The notes beneath the pieces are model-generated. The model was not told the DNA's origin. It made no database searches and worked only from the letters and a program-made list of their open reading frames with translations. Source: Herbidospora mongoliensis (GTDB lineage Bacteria; Actinomycetota; Actinomycetes; Streptosporangiales; Streptosporangiaceae). From it: DNA of 64,000 nucleotides. Below, one piece after another: positions 1 to 6,518 of the stretch. Positions within the stretch are counted from its first letter, which is position 1; every line of letters begins with the position of its first letter. A program made the translations under genes and the position numbers. The stretch covers positions 248,001 through 312,000 of the forward strand of contig NZ_BBXD01000008.1 in NCBI RefSeq assembly GCF_001570545.1, in the 5' to 3' direction.

Positions 1-87
1 GTGTGCACGCGAATCAGACGCCCTAACCCGGCGTCGCTGATCTTCCCTAAAGCCCAGGTCAAGCACCGTACAGCCCCGGAACCGCCC

Positions 88-354
88 TCAGGCGCCCGGG
101 GCTTCGCCATCCCCGGCAGGCTCGGCATCGGGGTCGGGACCCACGAAGCTGCCGAGGTTCGGGCGAGTGTAGATCAACCCCTCGGAACGCAGGTGCGCGG
201 TCGCCTTGCGAACGGTCGAGCGCGCAATTCCAAACTCCTGCATCAGGCCATTCTCGGAAATGAGACGGCCCTTTTTATAAACGCCCGTGGAAATGCGCTG
301 CTCCACAATCCTCGCCACCTGCTGCCACCGCGGCAGGTCCTCGCGCCATTCCAT
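88..354 (-). CDS. Short GntR-type winged-helix regulator
   Basis: This 88-aa protein is essentially only a GntR DNA-binding domain: a winged helix over residues 9-70, with the recognition-helix region reading GIARSTVRKA and a wing ending in GSFV. Full GntR proteins add a 150-aa effector domain, absent here, as in the small regulators of actinomycete phages and plasmids. The start has no Shine-Dalgarno sequence. A -10 box (TAGGGT on the minus strand) lies 7 bases upstream, suggesting a leaderless transcript. It is a paralogue-like partner of the regulator at 943-1200. The target is unknown; control of the left-end cargo genes or itself is inferred. Confidence 0.85.
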   Translation of the reverse strand: MEWREDLPRWQQVARIVEQRISTGVYKKGRLISENGLMQEFGIARSTVRKATAHLRSEGLIYTRPNLGSFVGPDPDAEPAGDGEAPGA

Positions 355-378
355 GCGCAGGACCCTAGGTGCACACCT
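355..378 (-). promoter_or_regulatory. Leaderless promoter with inverted-repeat operator
   Basis: On the minus strand TAGGGT (362-367) sits 7 bases before the ATG of the GntR gene. A perfect 5-bp inverted repeat AGGTG-CA-CACCT (367-378) abuts the -10, where a bound regulator would block it. A weak -35 (TTGCAG) lies about 19 bases upstream. Autoregulation is inferred. Confidence 0.5.
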
Positions 379-498
379 GTACGCCCCTGCAATCAGGCGT
401 CGGCACCCCTAGGCGTAGGCAGGTGTGAGTAGGGGTGAAGCGGGGTACAGCGGTGGCCGAGGGGTCTGGTGCGCCGTCACGCGCACCGGCCCCTCCCT

Positions 499-819
499 CT
501 ATACGGCCAGGCCGACGAGCAGCCGATCCCAGACCTCCAAGGCCCGCCGATGGAGGTAGCCCTCCGTCTCCCACACCGCCCGAGCCAGGAATGCGAGGCC
601 GACCGGATCCGAGGTGCGGTCGGTGCGGCGGATGTAGTAGACGCCGCCGGCGGCCCGGAGCTCGAACAGCACGGTCCGGCACTCGCAGGTGTGACTGATG
701 ACGCGCTCGCGTGTGCAGCGGTTCGTGGAGGTGCCGAGGCGCCAGTGCAGTTTCTCAGGCTGCGGCTGCGGATGTTGGGGGACGTGCGGGCCGTGAACGG
801 AGGGGAGGGCTACGCCCAT
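499..819 (-). CDS. Small prophage protein of unknown function
   Basis: A 106-aa product not recognised as a family. The C-terminal 60 residues look folded: a CEC motif, beta-prone segments and an amphipathic helix rich in Leu, Arg and Trp. The first 35 residues are Pro- and His-rich, so the true start could lie further in; the ATG at 819 has a GGAG 7 bases upstream and is preferred. It stands alone between the two GntR genes and faces left. Confidence 0.5.
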   Translation of the reverse strand: MGVALPSVHGPHVPQHPQPQPEKLHWRLGTSTNRCTRERVISHTCECRTVLFELRAAGGVYYIRRTDRTSDPVGLAFLARAVWETEGYLHRRALEVWDRLLVGLAV

Positions 820-850
820 GCGGCGGCTCCGGGCTCAAGGGGGAAGGTCC

Positions 851-935
851 GGTTAAACCGCAGGTTAACCTAGGTGCCGCATACTGCACCACACTGCCGC
901 ATGCATTGGGACGCTGCGGGATGGCGACCTACTGT
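851..935 (+). promoter_or_regulatory. Promoter and operator of the second GntR gene
   Basis: TTGGGA (906-911), an 18-base spacer and TACTGT (930-935) precede the ATG at 943 by 7 bases, giving a leaderless promoter. Upstream is the inverted repeat GGTTAA (851-856) / TTAACC (865-870), a plausible regulator site. Confidence 0.5.
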
Positions 936-942
936 GACGCGC

Positions 943-1200
943 ATGACCGAGCTGGCTCCTGACGAGCCGAAATTTGAGCAGGTCGCGGCCATCCTCCGGG
1001 CGCGGATCGCGTCCGGCGAATACCCGCCCCGGACGCGGGTGCCGTCTGAGCTGAAGCTGGTCGCTGAGTTCGGAATCAACAGTCGGACGGCGGCGAAGGC
1101 CCTCCAGGCGCTGGTCGAGGCGGGGTTGACCCGGCGGGTGCGCGGGATGGGCAGCTTCGTGGTGCCGGCCGAGGGCGACGGGGCTCCCGAGCAGGGCTGA
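943..1200 (+). CDS. Short GntR-type winged-helix regulator
   Basis: An 85-aa GntR DNA-binding domain without an effector domain. Residues 10-75 carry the winged helix (IASGEYPPRTRVPSE, then a recognition helix around INSRTAAKAL, then a wing ending in GMGSFV). The ATG at 943 is chosen because the domain begins there and a -10 box lies 7 bases upstream; no ribosome-binding site is seen. It precedes the rightward cargo genes and may control them or itself. Target unknown. Confidence 0.85.
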   Translation: MTELAPDEPKFEQVAAILRARIASGEYPPRTRVPSELKLVAEFGINSRTAAKALQALVEAGLTRRVRGMGSFVVPAEGDGAPEQG

Positions 1201-1231
1201 TAGGGATTTTCGGAATTTGCAGCGCTGAGAC

Positions 1232-1292
1232 TTGCGCGATGAGTCTCAATGCTGTAGATTTTGAAGTGTCGGAACGGGGGGTGAGAGCCCCG
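1232..1292 (+). promoter_or_regulatory. Promoter with conserved leader (51-bp repeat, copy 1)
   Basis: TTGCGC (1232-1237), a 17-base spacer and TAGATT (1255-1260) form a good promoter for the gene at 1326. Bases 1242-1292 match 2300-2350 in 49 of 51 positions, covering spacer, -10 and a leader with a CGGGG/CCCCG hairpin. GAGACT/AGTCTC (1227-1232, 1242-1247) is an inverted repeat over the -35 and spacer, found only in this copy. Confidence 0.7.
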
Positions 1293-1325
1293 GAAGACAC
1301 CACACCACCAGCCAAGGAGCCCACC

Positions 1326-1706
1326 ATGAGCGCCACCTTCACCGCCGCCAGCGACGCCCAGACCGCCACCGACTGGCGCAACCAGACCGACGAGCAGGCC
1401 CGCACCCGCTACGAGGCCCTCACCCCCCGAGCCCAGCGCGACCTCCGCGCCGCACTGTGCCGCCACGACATGCGAGTCGAGATGGACGGCGAGTGGGCCC
1501 ACGGCGTCACCCTGACCGTCGGGACCGACGACGTGGTCTTCGTGGTCCGCACCGGGGGCGTCTTCACGATCGAGCACGCCAACTACCCCCAGAAGCTCGG
1601 CACCGACGGCTGCTGGTACGACCGGGTGCCCCAGGAGATCCGCTGGTTCACCCGCGAGCGCGTCGAGACCGTCCTGCTGGACCTCGTCCGCGGCTGCACC
1701 TACTAG
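1326..1706 (+). CDS. Prophage cargo protein of unknown function
   Basis: A 126-aa soluble acidic protein with no recognised family. The N-terminal third is Ala/Thr/Arg-rich and helical; residues 50-110 look like a beta-sheet domain (VTLTVGTDDVVFVV) with several Trp and Tyr. The ATG at 1326 has AAGGAG at 1314-1319, ideal spacing. It is expressed from the duplicated 51-bp promoter/leader also found before the gene at 2389, so the two are probably co-regulated lysogen-expressed cargo. Confidence 0.7.
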   Translation: MSATFTAASDAQTATDWRNQTDEQARTRYEALTPRAQRDLRAALCRHDMRVEMDGEWAHGVTLTVGTDDVVFVVRTGGVFTIEHANYPQKLGTDGCWYDRVPQEIRWFTRERVETVLLDLVRGCTY

Positions 1707-1717
1707 AACCCGCCCGG

Positions 1718-1742
1718 GCCCGCTCCCTCGACGGGGGCGGGC
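1718..1742 (+). terminator. GC-rich terminator hairpin
   Basis: GCCCGC (1718-1723) pairs with GCGGGC (1737-1742) across a short loop just after the stop at 1706. There is no T-tract, as is common in actinomycetes. Confidence 0.5.
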
Positions 1743-1767
1743 CTCCCGCATGGAAGGACCACCCGAG

Positions 1768-2184
1768 ATGATCCCCGCAGGCCGCACAGCCATCGACACC
1801 GGCGGCATCGGCGAGATCTACGGCCTCACCCGCAAGCAGGTCCAGAACCGCCGCCTGTGGGAGCTGCCGGGAGCGCCCAAGCCGTTCAAGGAGGGCGCCC
1901 GCCGGCCCCTCTACGACCGCGCGCAGTGGGAGGCGTTCGCCGCCGGCCGGGAGCTGCCGGTGTGGCGCGTCGGCACCAGGACGGATCCGCTCGACCTGCT
2001 CGACCAGGACGAGGCGGCCGAGGTGCTTGACGTCGGGACGTCGACGGTGCGGGCCTACGCGACCGAGGGGCGGCTCACGCGCGTCGACGTGTGCGGGGTG
2101 ACGCATTTCCGCCGGCGGGAGCTGGTGCACCGGAAGGAGAATCCGGGGGAGCCGGGCCGGCCGCCTCGGCCCCGGGAGAAGTGA
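1768..2184 (+). CDS. Two-HTH DNA-binding protein, possible excisionase
   Basis: The 138-aa product has two helix-turn-helix segments: residues 8-40 (IYGLTRKQVQNRRLW) and residues 75-120 in HTH_17/MerR-like form (AAEVLDVGTSTVRAY, then a wing ending FRRRELV). HTH_17 proteins include phage excisionases and plasmid regulators. The ATG at 1768 is preferred over 1750 because GGAAGGA (1752-1758) is then 9 bases upstream. In the circular phage genome this gene lies close to attP and the integrase, which suits an excisionase (inference). Confidence 0.65.
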   Translation: MIPAGRTAIDTGGIGEIYGLTRKQVQNRRLWELPGAPKPFKEGARRPLYDRAQWEAFAAGRELPVWRVGTRTDPLDLLDQDEAAEVLDVGTSTVRAYATEGRLTRVDVCGVTHFRRRELVHRKENPGEPGRPPRPREK

Positions 2185-2185
2185 A

Positions 2186-2249
2186 CGAGCCCGGCGGGTG
2201 TCCCGCCCTCGACCGAGGTCGGGGGCGGGGTGAGAGTCCGCCGGGCTCG
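2186..2249 (+). terminator. Long stem-loop, probable terminator
   Basis: CGAGCCCGGCGG (2186-2197) and CCGCCGGGCTCG (2238-2249) form a 12-bp stem enclosing a second GC stem, directly after the stop at 2184. The inner part has CGGGGTGAGAGTCC, resembling the leader hairpin of the 51-bp repeats. Confidence 0.55.
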
Positions 2250-2289
2250 CGTGGCCCACCAGCCAGGTTGGCCAATTTCAGGGTACCCC

Positions 2290-2350
2290 TAGACAGATCA
2301 GTCTCAGTGCTGTAGATTTTGAGGTGTCGGAACGGGGGGTGAGAGCCCCG
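2290..2350 (+). promoter_or_regulatory. Promoter with conserved leader (51-bp repeat, copy 2) and immunity motif
   Basis: TAGACA (2290-2295), a 17-base spacer and TAGATT (2313-2318) drive the gene at 2389. Bases 2300-2350 repeat 1242-1292 with two mismatches. GACAGAT (2292-2298), the putative immunity operator, overlaps the -35 here but is absent from copy 1, so this promoter may be repressor-controlled. Confidence 0.65.
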
Positions 2351-2388
2351 AACCGGCCAGGAAAACCACCAGCCAGAAGGGCAAGATC

Positions 2389-2757
2389 ATGACCCAGAAC
2401 ATCCCCGCCGAGCGCACCGTCGAAGGCGTCGGCTTCCAGATCGTCAACGTCTTCCACCCCGTCACCGGGGAGCACACCCGCCAGCTCCGCCACCGCGGCA
2501 CCGTACTCCAGGCCCGCGCCAAGGCCGAGCAGGGCTTCTACCACCCGGTCGAGGACGCTGAGCACTGGGTGTTCCTCCGCGCCATCATCATCGGAGAGAT
2601 CCCCGGCACCCGCGCCGAGCTGCTCGCCCACATCAGCTCCCACGCGCCGTGCCAGATGGATGACGAGCTCGCCGGGGCGCTTCCGGAGACGACCGACATG
2701 CAGCTGGCCGAGCACGTCTGGGCCGCCCACCTCGACGAGGCCCACAACGCCAAGTAG
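2389..2757 (+). CDS. Prophage cargo protein of unknown function
   Basis: A 122-aa soluble acidic protein, no family recognised. Residues 10-60 suggest a small beta-rich domain and the rest helices. The ATG at 2389 has AGAAGG 8 bases upstream. It is monocistronic: its own promoter/leader lies upstream and a strong bidirectional terminator downstream at 2778-2816 separates it from the converging late operon. Expression from the lysogen is likely but unproven. Confidence 0.7.
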   Translation: MTQNIPAERTVEGVGFQIVNVFHPVTGEHTRQLRHRGTVLQARAKAEQGFYHPVEDAEHWVFLRAIIIGEIPGTRAELLAHISSHAPCQMDDELAGALPETTDMQLAEHVWAAHLDEAHNAK

Positions 2758-2777
2758 CCCCCGGGAACGCGAAAAGG

Positions 2778-2816
2778 GCGCCCCCGCCACCCTCACGAGG
2801 AGGGGAGCGGGGGCGC
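2778..2816. terminator. Bidirectional terminator
   Basis: GCGCCCCCGC (2778-2787) pairs with GCGGGGGCGC (2807-2816). It sits between the converging cargo gene and the holin-distal end of the late operon, preceded by GAAAA. Confidence 0.75.
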
Positions 2817-2829
2817 TGCGCTGCGTAGG

Positions 2830-3096
2830 TCAGCGTTGCGAGGCCGGCAGATCCGGGCGCGGCGCGTGCCGGGCCACGTAGCCCGACACGTAGGTCACCA
2901 GGCCGGGCAGCAGCGGGACCGCAAGGGTTTCCAGCCAGTCGGGCAGGAACGCGATCAGGTCGAGGTCGGCGTTGACCGCCTGGAGCGGGGCGAGGATCGC
3001 GAGCAGGCCGAGGTAGGAGCCGACGGTGGCGGCCTTCACCTTCGGCTCGACCTTCGCCGCCGTGCGCGGGCTGTGGTACAGGTGGGGATCGGTCAT
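2830..3096 (-). CDS. Holin-like membrane protein
   Basis: This 88-aa protein has two hydrophobic segments (about residues 24-42 and 55-76) separated by a turn, a charged N-terminus and a basic C-terminus: the layout of small phage holins that permeabilise the membrane at lysis. It is the last gene of the late operon, 27 bases after the endolysin. An antiholin role cannot be excluded. Confidence 0.75.
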   Translation of the reverse strand: MTDPHLYHSPRTAAKVEPKVKAATVGSYLGLLAILAPLQAVNADLDLIAFLPDWLETLAVPLLPGLVTYVSGYVARHAPRPDLPASQR

Positions 3097-3123
3097 CTCG
3101 GGGACTCTCCTTCAGGGTGGGTG

Positions 3124-3876
3124 TTACGGGAGGACCAGTACGGCCCAGGTCTCCGAGCCGATCTCGCCGTCGACCTTCTTGCCGTTCTGCTTCTGGACCG
3201 CCTTGACCGCGGTCTCCATCTGCGGGGTGAAAACGGTGTCGTCCAGGACCTTCGGGTCGAGCTTCTGGCCGTGGGAGATGAGCAGGTAGAACGCCCGCTT
3301 CACCGCCCAGCCCTTCGAGCCGACCTTGATCAGCGGGAGCTGGCGCATGAGAGCCTCCGTCGGCGTCATCGTCGCGGCCACCGGGCCCGGCGCCGGGTAG
3401 ACGGGGTAGCCGTAGCCGTAGATCCGGTCACTGCTGCGGGCGACCGTCTTGCGGTAGACGCCGTCGCCGTTGTGGAACCGGCCGTCCAGCGAGCCGGACG
3501 TGTTGCCGCCGATGGTGGTGATGGTGGTCTGGGTGACCTCGGCCACCCATTCGACGTGGGTGCCGCCGCGGGGCCCGTAGTAGACGAGCGCGCCGACGCG
3601 GGGCGTGGATCCGAACCGGTCGCGGGCCTTGAACCACACCACCCCGGCCTCACACCCTGCAGTCCACGGGAAGTCGACGCCCGGGTCGAGGCCAGCGCGC
3701 TCTAGGCAGACGGACAGGAACGACGAGCACCAGGGGTAGCCGTAGCCGTCATGGGGGTAGCCGGGGAGCTTCCCGAATTCGCGGTTGAAGATGGTGTCGT
3801 TGGTGCCGCGTTCGCGGTAGCCGATGTGGCTGCGCAGGATGTCGAGGGCGGCCTGTGTCAGGGGAGGGTCCGGCAC
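3124..3876 (-). CDS. CHAP-domain endolysin with peptidoglycan-binding domain
   Basis: The 250-aa lysin degrades host peptidoglycan for release. Residues 10-160 form a CHAP (NlpC/P60-type) amidase/peptidase: catalytic Cys50 in GYPWCSS, His107 in GGTHVEW and Asn125 in IGGNTSG. Residues 178-248 form a PG_binding_1-type domain (IKVGSKGWAVKRAFYLL, AVKAVQKQNG, GEIGSETWAVL). No signal peptide is seen, so export depends on the holin next door. Length and order are typical of actinophage lysins. Confidence 0.9.
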   Translation of the reverse strand: MPDPPLTQAALDILRSHIGYRERGTNDTIFNREFGKLPGYPHDGYGYPWCSSFLSVCLERAGLDPGVDFPWTAGCEAGVVWFKARDRFGSTPRVGALVYYGPRGGTHVEWVAEVTQTTITTIGGNTSGSLDGRFHNGDGVYRKTVARSSDRIYGYGYPVYPAPGPVAATMTPTEALMRQLPLIKVGSKGWAVKRAFYLLISHGQKLDPKVLDDTVFTPQMETAVKAVQKQNGKKVDGEIGSETWAVLVLP

Positions 3877-3877
3877 G

Positions 3878-4195
3878 TCAGCCTCCTGGGAGGTTGGGGG
3901 AGATCAGCAGGGCGGCCGCCACGACGGCGACCACGAGAGACAGGCCGGCGGTGATGAACGCGGCCGTGACCATCCGTTTGTCGGCGGCTCGGCGTTCCCG
4001 CTCGGCGCGGATCTCGGCGACCAGGTCGTCGATATCGCGCTGCATGGCCGCCCTGTGGGCGTCGTGCAGGTCGCGGGTGACCATCTGGCTCAAGGTCTGC
4101 GCCACGTCACCTAAGCGGCGGTTGATCTCCCCCTCCATCCGGACCAAGGTTCTGGCCATTTCGTAGAGGGACAGGTCTCCGCTGCCGTCGTTCAT
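3878..4195 (-). CDS. Single-span membrane protein of the lysis cassette
   Basis: The 105-aa product has an amphipathic charged helix over residues 10-72 (many Arg, Glu, Asp) and one transmembrane segment at 75-98. It lies one base upstream of the endolysin, so co-translation is likely. Comparable actinophage proteins beside lysins are called holin-like or accessory lysis proteins; the exact role is unknown. The ATG at 4195 is chosen because upstream in-frame sequence has no recognisable homology. Confidence 0.7.
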   Translation of the reverse strand: MNDGSGDLSLYEMARTLVRMEGEINRRLGDVAQTLSQMVTRDLHDAHRAAMQRDIDDLVAEIRAERERRAADKRMVTAAFITAGLSLVVAVVAAALLISPNLPGG

Positions 4196-4269
4196 CGCTC
4201 TCCTGCAAAGGGGGTGGTGCCGTCCCCCGGGCCCGAGCTCCCGGGAGACGGCACGTTCGTGGGGGCCGG

Positions 4270-4668
4270 TCAGCTGGTGATGAGGTTCGCGTCGCGGAGC
4301 ACAGCGAGCAGGTTGTTGACCGTGGTCACCGCGCTGGACACGCCCGACTGGACGTTGGTGACCTGGGCCTGCGTCGGCGGGTTGGAGATGCTGCCGGAGC
4401 TGAACGAGGCGTTGCTGACGCCTGCCGCCGGGATCGTCCGCACCACACCGTTGCTGTGCTTGATCTTGAACGTGCCGGAGTCCGACCACAGGTGCCAGCC
4501 CGACACCGGCGTCCCCGGGTCGGAGCTCGACACGACGTTGAACGCCCCGGACGACTGCTTGATCTGGAGACCGGTCTTGATCCCCGCCTGGCGCTTCAGC
4601 TCGGCTACGTCGCGTCGCAGGTCGTTGATGATCCTGTCCAGGCCGCCAGGCATCTGGTCGGAACTCAT
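4270..4668 (-). CDS. Minor tail-tip protein
   Basis: A 132-aa protein starting with a charged helix (RIINDLRRDVAELKRQ) followed by a Ser/Gly/Thr-rich beta region and a C-terminal helix: a small trimeric fibre or baseplate accessory pattern. It overlaps the upstream tail gene by 4 bases, indicating translational coupling. Function is inferred from position. Confidence 0.6.
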   Translation of the reverse strand: MSSDQMPGGLDRIINDLRRDVAELKRQAGIKTGLQIKQSSGAFNVVSSSDPGTPVSGWHLWSDSGTFKIKHSNGVVRTIPAAGVSNASFSSGSISNPPTQAQVTNVQSGVSSAVTTVNNLLAVLRDANLITS

Positions 4669-6506
4669 AGGGTCGGCTCCTCCAGAATCAGCTGGGCTTC
4701 TTCCTTGCCGGACATCCGAGAAATCGGCGTGATACCGATCCCCAGCAGGCGCTGGCTCTCGTCGAAGGAGACTTCGCCGTCGATGTACGGGTGCCAGACG
4801 CTGACGATCTTCCGGCGCACCTGATCACCCAAGCTGGACGGCGTGAGCGTGGTTTTTTTGCCGAGGACCACGGTCACGCTGTGGACGCGCAGAGCGCCGG
4901 CGAACGTGTTGATCCACCGCGCGGCGAAGTCGTCGAGGGTGCCCGAATCGGTCGACTGGAGGGGGTGGTCGATCACCCTGTCGATACGAGGCCAGCCCGC
5001 CTCATAGTGTGCGGTCGCCTCCACCCACGTGCTGACGGTGGGGACCGCCGACTGGGTGGCATCCGTCGTCTCCGGGGTGCCGCCCCGGGCGAGCATGCGT
5101 GTGCCGGCGCGTAGGGCATCGATTTCCTCGCTTCGTTCGACGATCGAACCGCCGCGCGGTGACTCCTCGAAAAGGTGGACGACGCCCGTGTCGATCCGGG
5201 GGGCGCCGACAACGATCCGCCGGTCCACGCTGGTCCCGGAGATGCGCGGATCGCAGTAGAACTCGAAACCGTTCTCCCCGGCTTCCCGGGCGTAGGCGGT
5301 GATGATGGCGCCGTGCGTCCGTCGGTCTTCAGGCTGTGCGGTGAGGGGCCGGATCACCGACGAACTGCCTGAGGTGAGGGCCAGGCCGATGTCGGCGTGG
5401 AAGTCGCCCTGGAGGTGGGCCAGCAAAGCGCGGAAGTTCGCGAACTGCTCCCCGGTGAAGTTAATGGGGAGATCCATCTGGGTGTTCAGGATGTAGGCGT
5501 CCAGCGTCGAGCCGCGGAGCGTGATGGTTTCCGTGCCTCGACGGGACCGGCCTGGTCGGGCGCCGTGGAGCCAGTACTCCCCCCACAGATCCCCATCCCG
5601 CCAGATCCGGATCGTCGTCCGGCCCGGCCCGGTCGACAGATCCGAGCTTTTGCGGGGGACGATCTTGCGGGCTTTCGCGGCCTGGACCGGGTTGGCGAGC
5701 GGGATCATCGCGGAGAAGGTGCCCGGCTCACCGATCCGCCGGTCGAAATGGACGTTCGTGAGCTCGACGTCTGTGATGTAGTCGCCGGTCAGGAGGTCGT
5801 GCGCGGTGTACCGGTAGGGGCTGATGCCGAGGCCGGGGGTGAAGCCGGGCGGAGGCGGCGGCGGTGGTACGGCTTCACCCTGGGAGAAGATCAGCGTGTA
5901 GCCGGCCGAACCGGCGACGTACCCATCGGTTTCGAACGTGCGCGGGCCGACGGGCGACGAGGAGTAGAGGGCCCGGGCGGCGACGTGCGCGGCGACGTAC
6001 CCGGTGTTCCCGCTCGTGATTGGCATGTAGCCGCTGGGGTCGTCCCAGTCGGTGTTGCCGTACCCGAACGCGTAGGAGACCCGGACGTCCAAGTTCGAGC
6101 CGGAGCCGAAGGCGGGGTTCGCGCCCGGGGTCGCGACGCCGTCGAGGCCGCCGTCCCATGCTTCGAGGGACTCTCCTGCGATGACGACGGACGAGGAGGC
6201 GTCGCGGACGACGAGGACGGTGGCGACGCCGACCGACCCGGGCGCCTGGGTCACCTCGTATTCGTCTGGCTCGGATGAGGTGATCATCCGGCGGTGGACC
6301 TTGGTGACGAACTGCCCTGGAATCGGCGTCAGGTCGTAGGGCGAGGACCAGGCGGGGCCGCCGCTGATCCCCATCTGCCCCACGGAACCTTCATCCACGC
6401 CTTGGAAGACGTGGATGACGTCACCCGGGCGTGCGTTCCCGGGGGCGGGGATGGTGTCGCTGGCCCCGGAGATGACGACGGTGTAGGCGGTGCGGATCGA
6501 TGGCAA
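4665..6506 (-). CDS. Minor tail protein, ReqiPepy6 gp37-like
   Basis: The 613-aa protein has two parts joined by a proline run near residues 212-220. The C-terminal ~390 residues match the siphovirus gp37-like tail family (LGISPYRYTAHDLLTGDYI, FSAMIPLANP, IRIWRDGDLWGEYWL), which forms the baseplate hub in actinophages. The N-terminal ~210 residues are beta-rich and Gly/Ser-rich and may be a fibre or host-contact domain. It follows the distal tail gene by 12 bases. Confidence 0.75.
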   Translation of the reverse strand: MPSIRTAYTVVISGASDTIPAPGNARPGDVIHVFQGVDEGSVGQMGISGGPAWSSPYDLTPIPGQFVTKVHRRMITSSEPDEYEVTQAPGSVGVATVLVVRDASSSVVIAGESLEAWDGGLDGVATPGANPAFGSGSNLDVRVSYAFGYGNTDWDDPSGYMPITSGNTGYVAAHVAARALYSSSPVGPRTFETDGYVAGSAGYTLIFSQGEAVPPPPPPPGFTPGLGISPYRYTAHDLLTGDYITDVELTNVHFDRRIGEPGTFSAMIPLANPVQAAKARKIVPRKSSDLSTGPGRTTIRIWRDGDLWGEYWLHGARPGRSRRGTETITLRGSTLDAYILNTQMDLPINFTGEQFANFRALLAHLQGDFHADIGLALTSGSSSVIRPLTAQPEDRRTHGAIITAYAREAGENGFEFYCDPRISGTSVDRRIVVGAPRIDTGVVHLFEESPRGGSIVERSEEIDALRAGTRMLARGGTPETTDATQSAVPTVSTWVEATAHYEAGWPRIDRVIDHPLQSTDSGTLDDFAARWINTFAGALRVHSVTVVLGKKTTLTPSSLGDQVRRKIVSVWHPYIDGEVSFDESQRLLGIGITPISRMSGKEEAQLILEEPTL

Positions 6507-6518
6507 CCCGTCACCTCC

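Noticed and set aside
1-9. GTGTGCAC shared by the window start and 44092-44099 as an att core
   Set aside because: Only 8 bases, a simple palindromic sequence, and no extended similarity on either side.
1242-1292. Leader hairpin as a known riboswitch
   Set aside because: The stem is too short and matches no aptamer family that I recognise; promoter/leader duplication is the simpler reading.
5635-5641. GACAGAT as a further immunity site
   Set aside because: It is a single copy inside a tail gene with no promoter-like sequence, so chance is likely.
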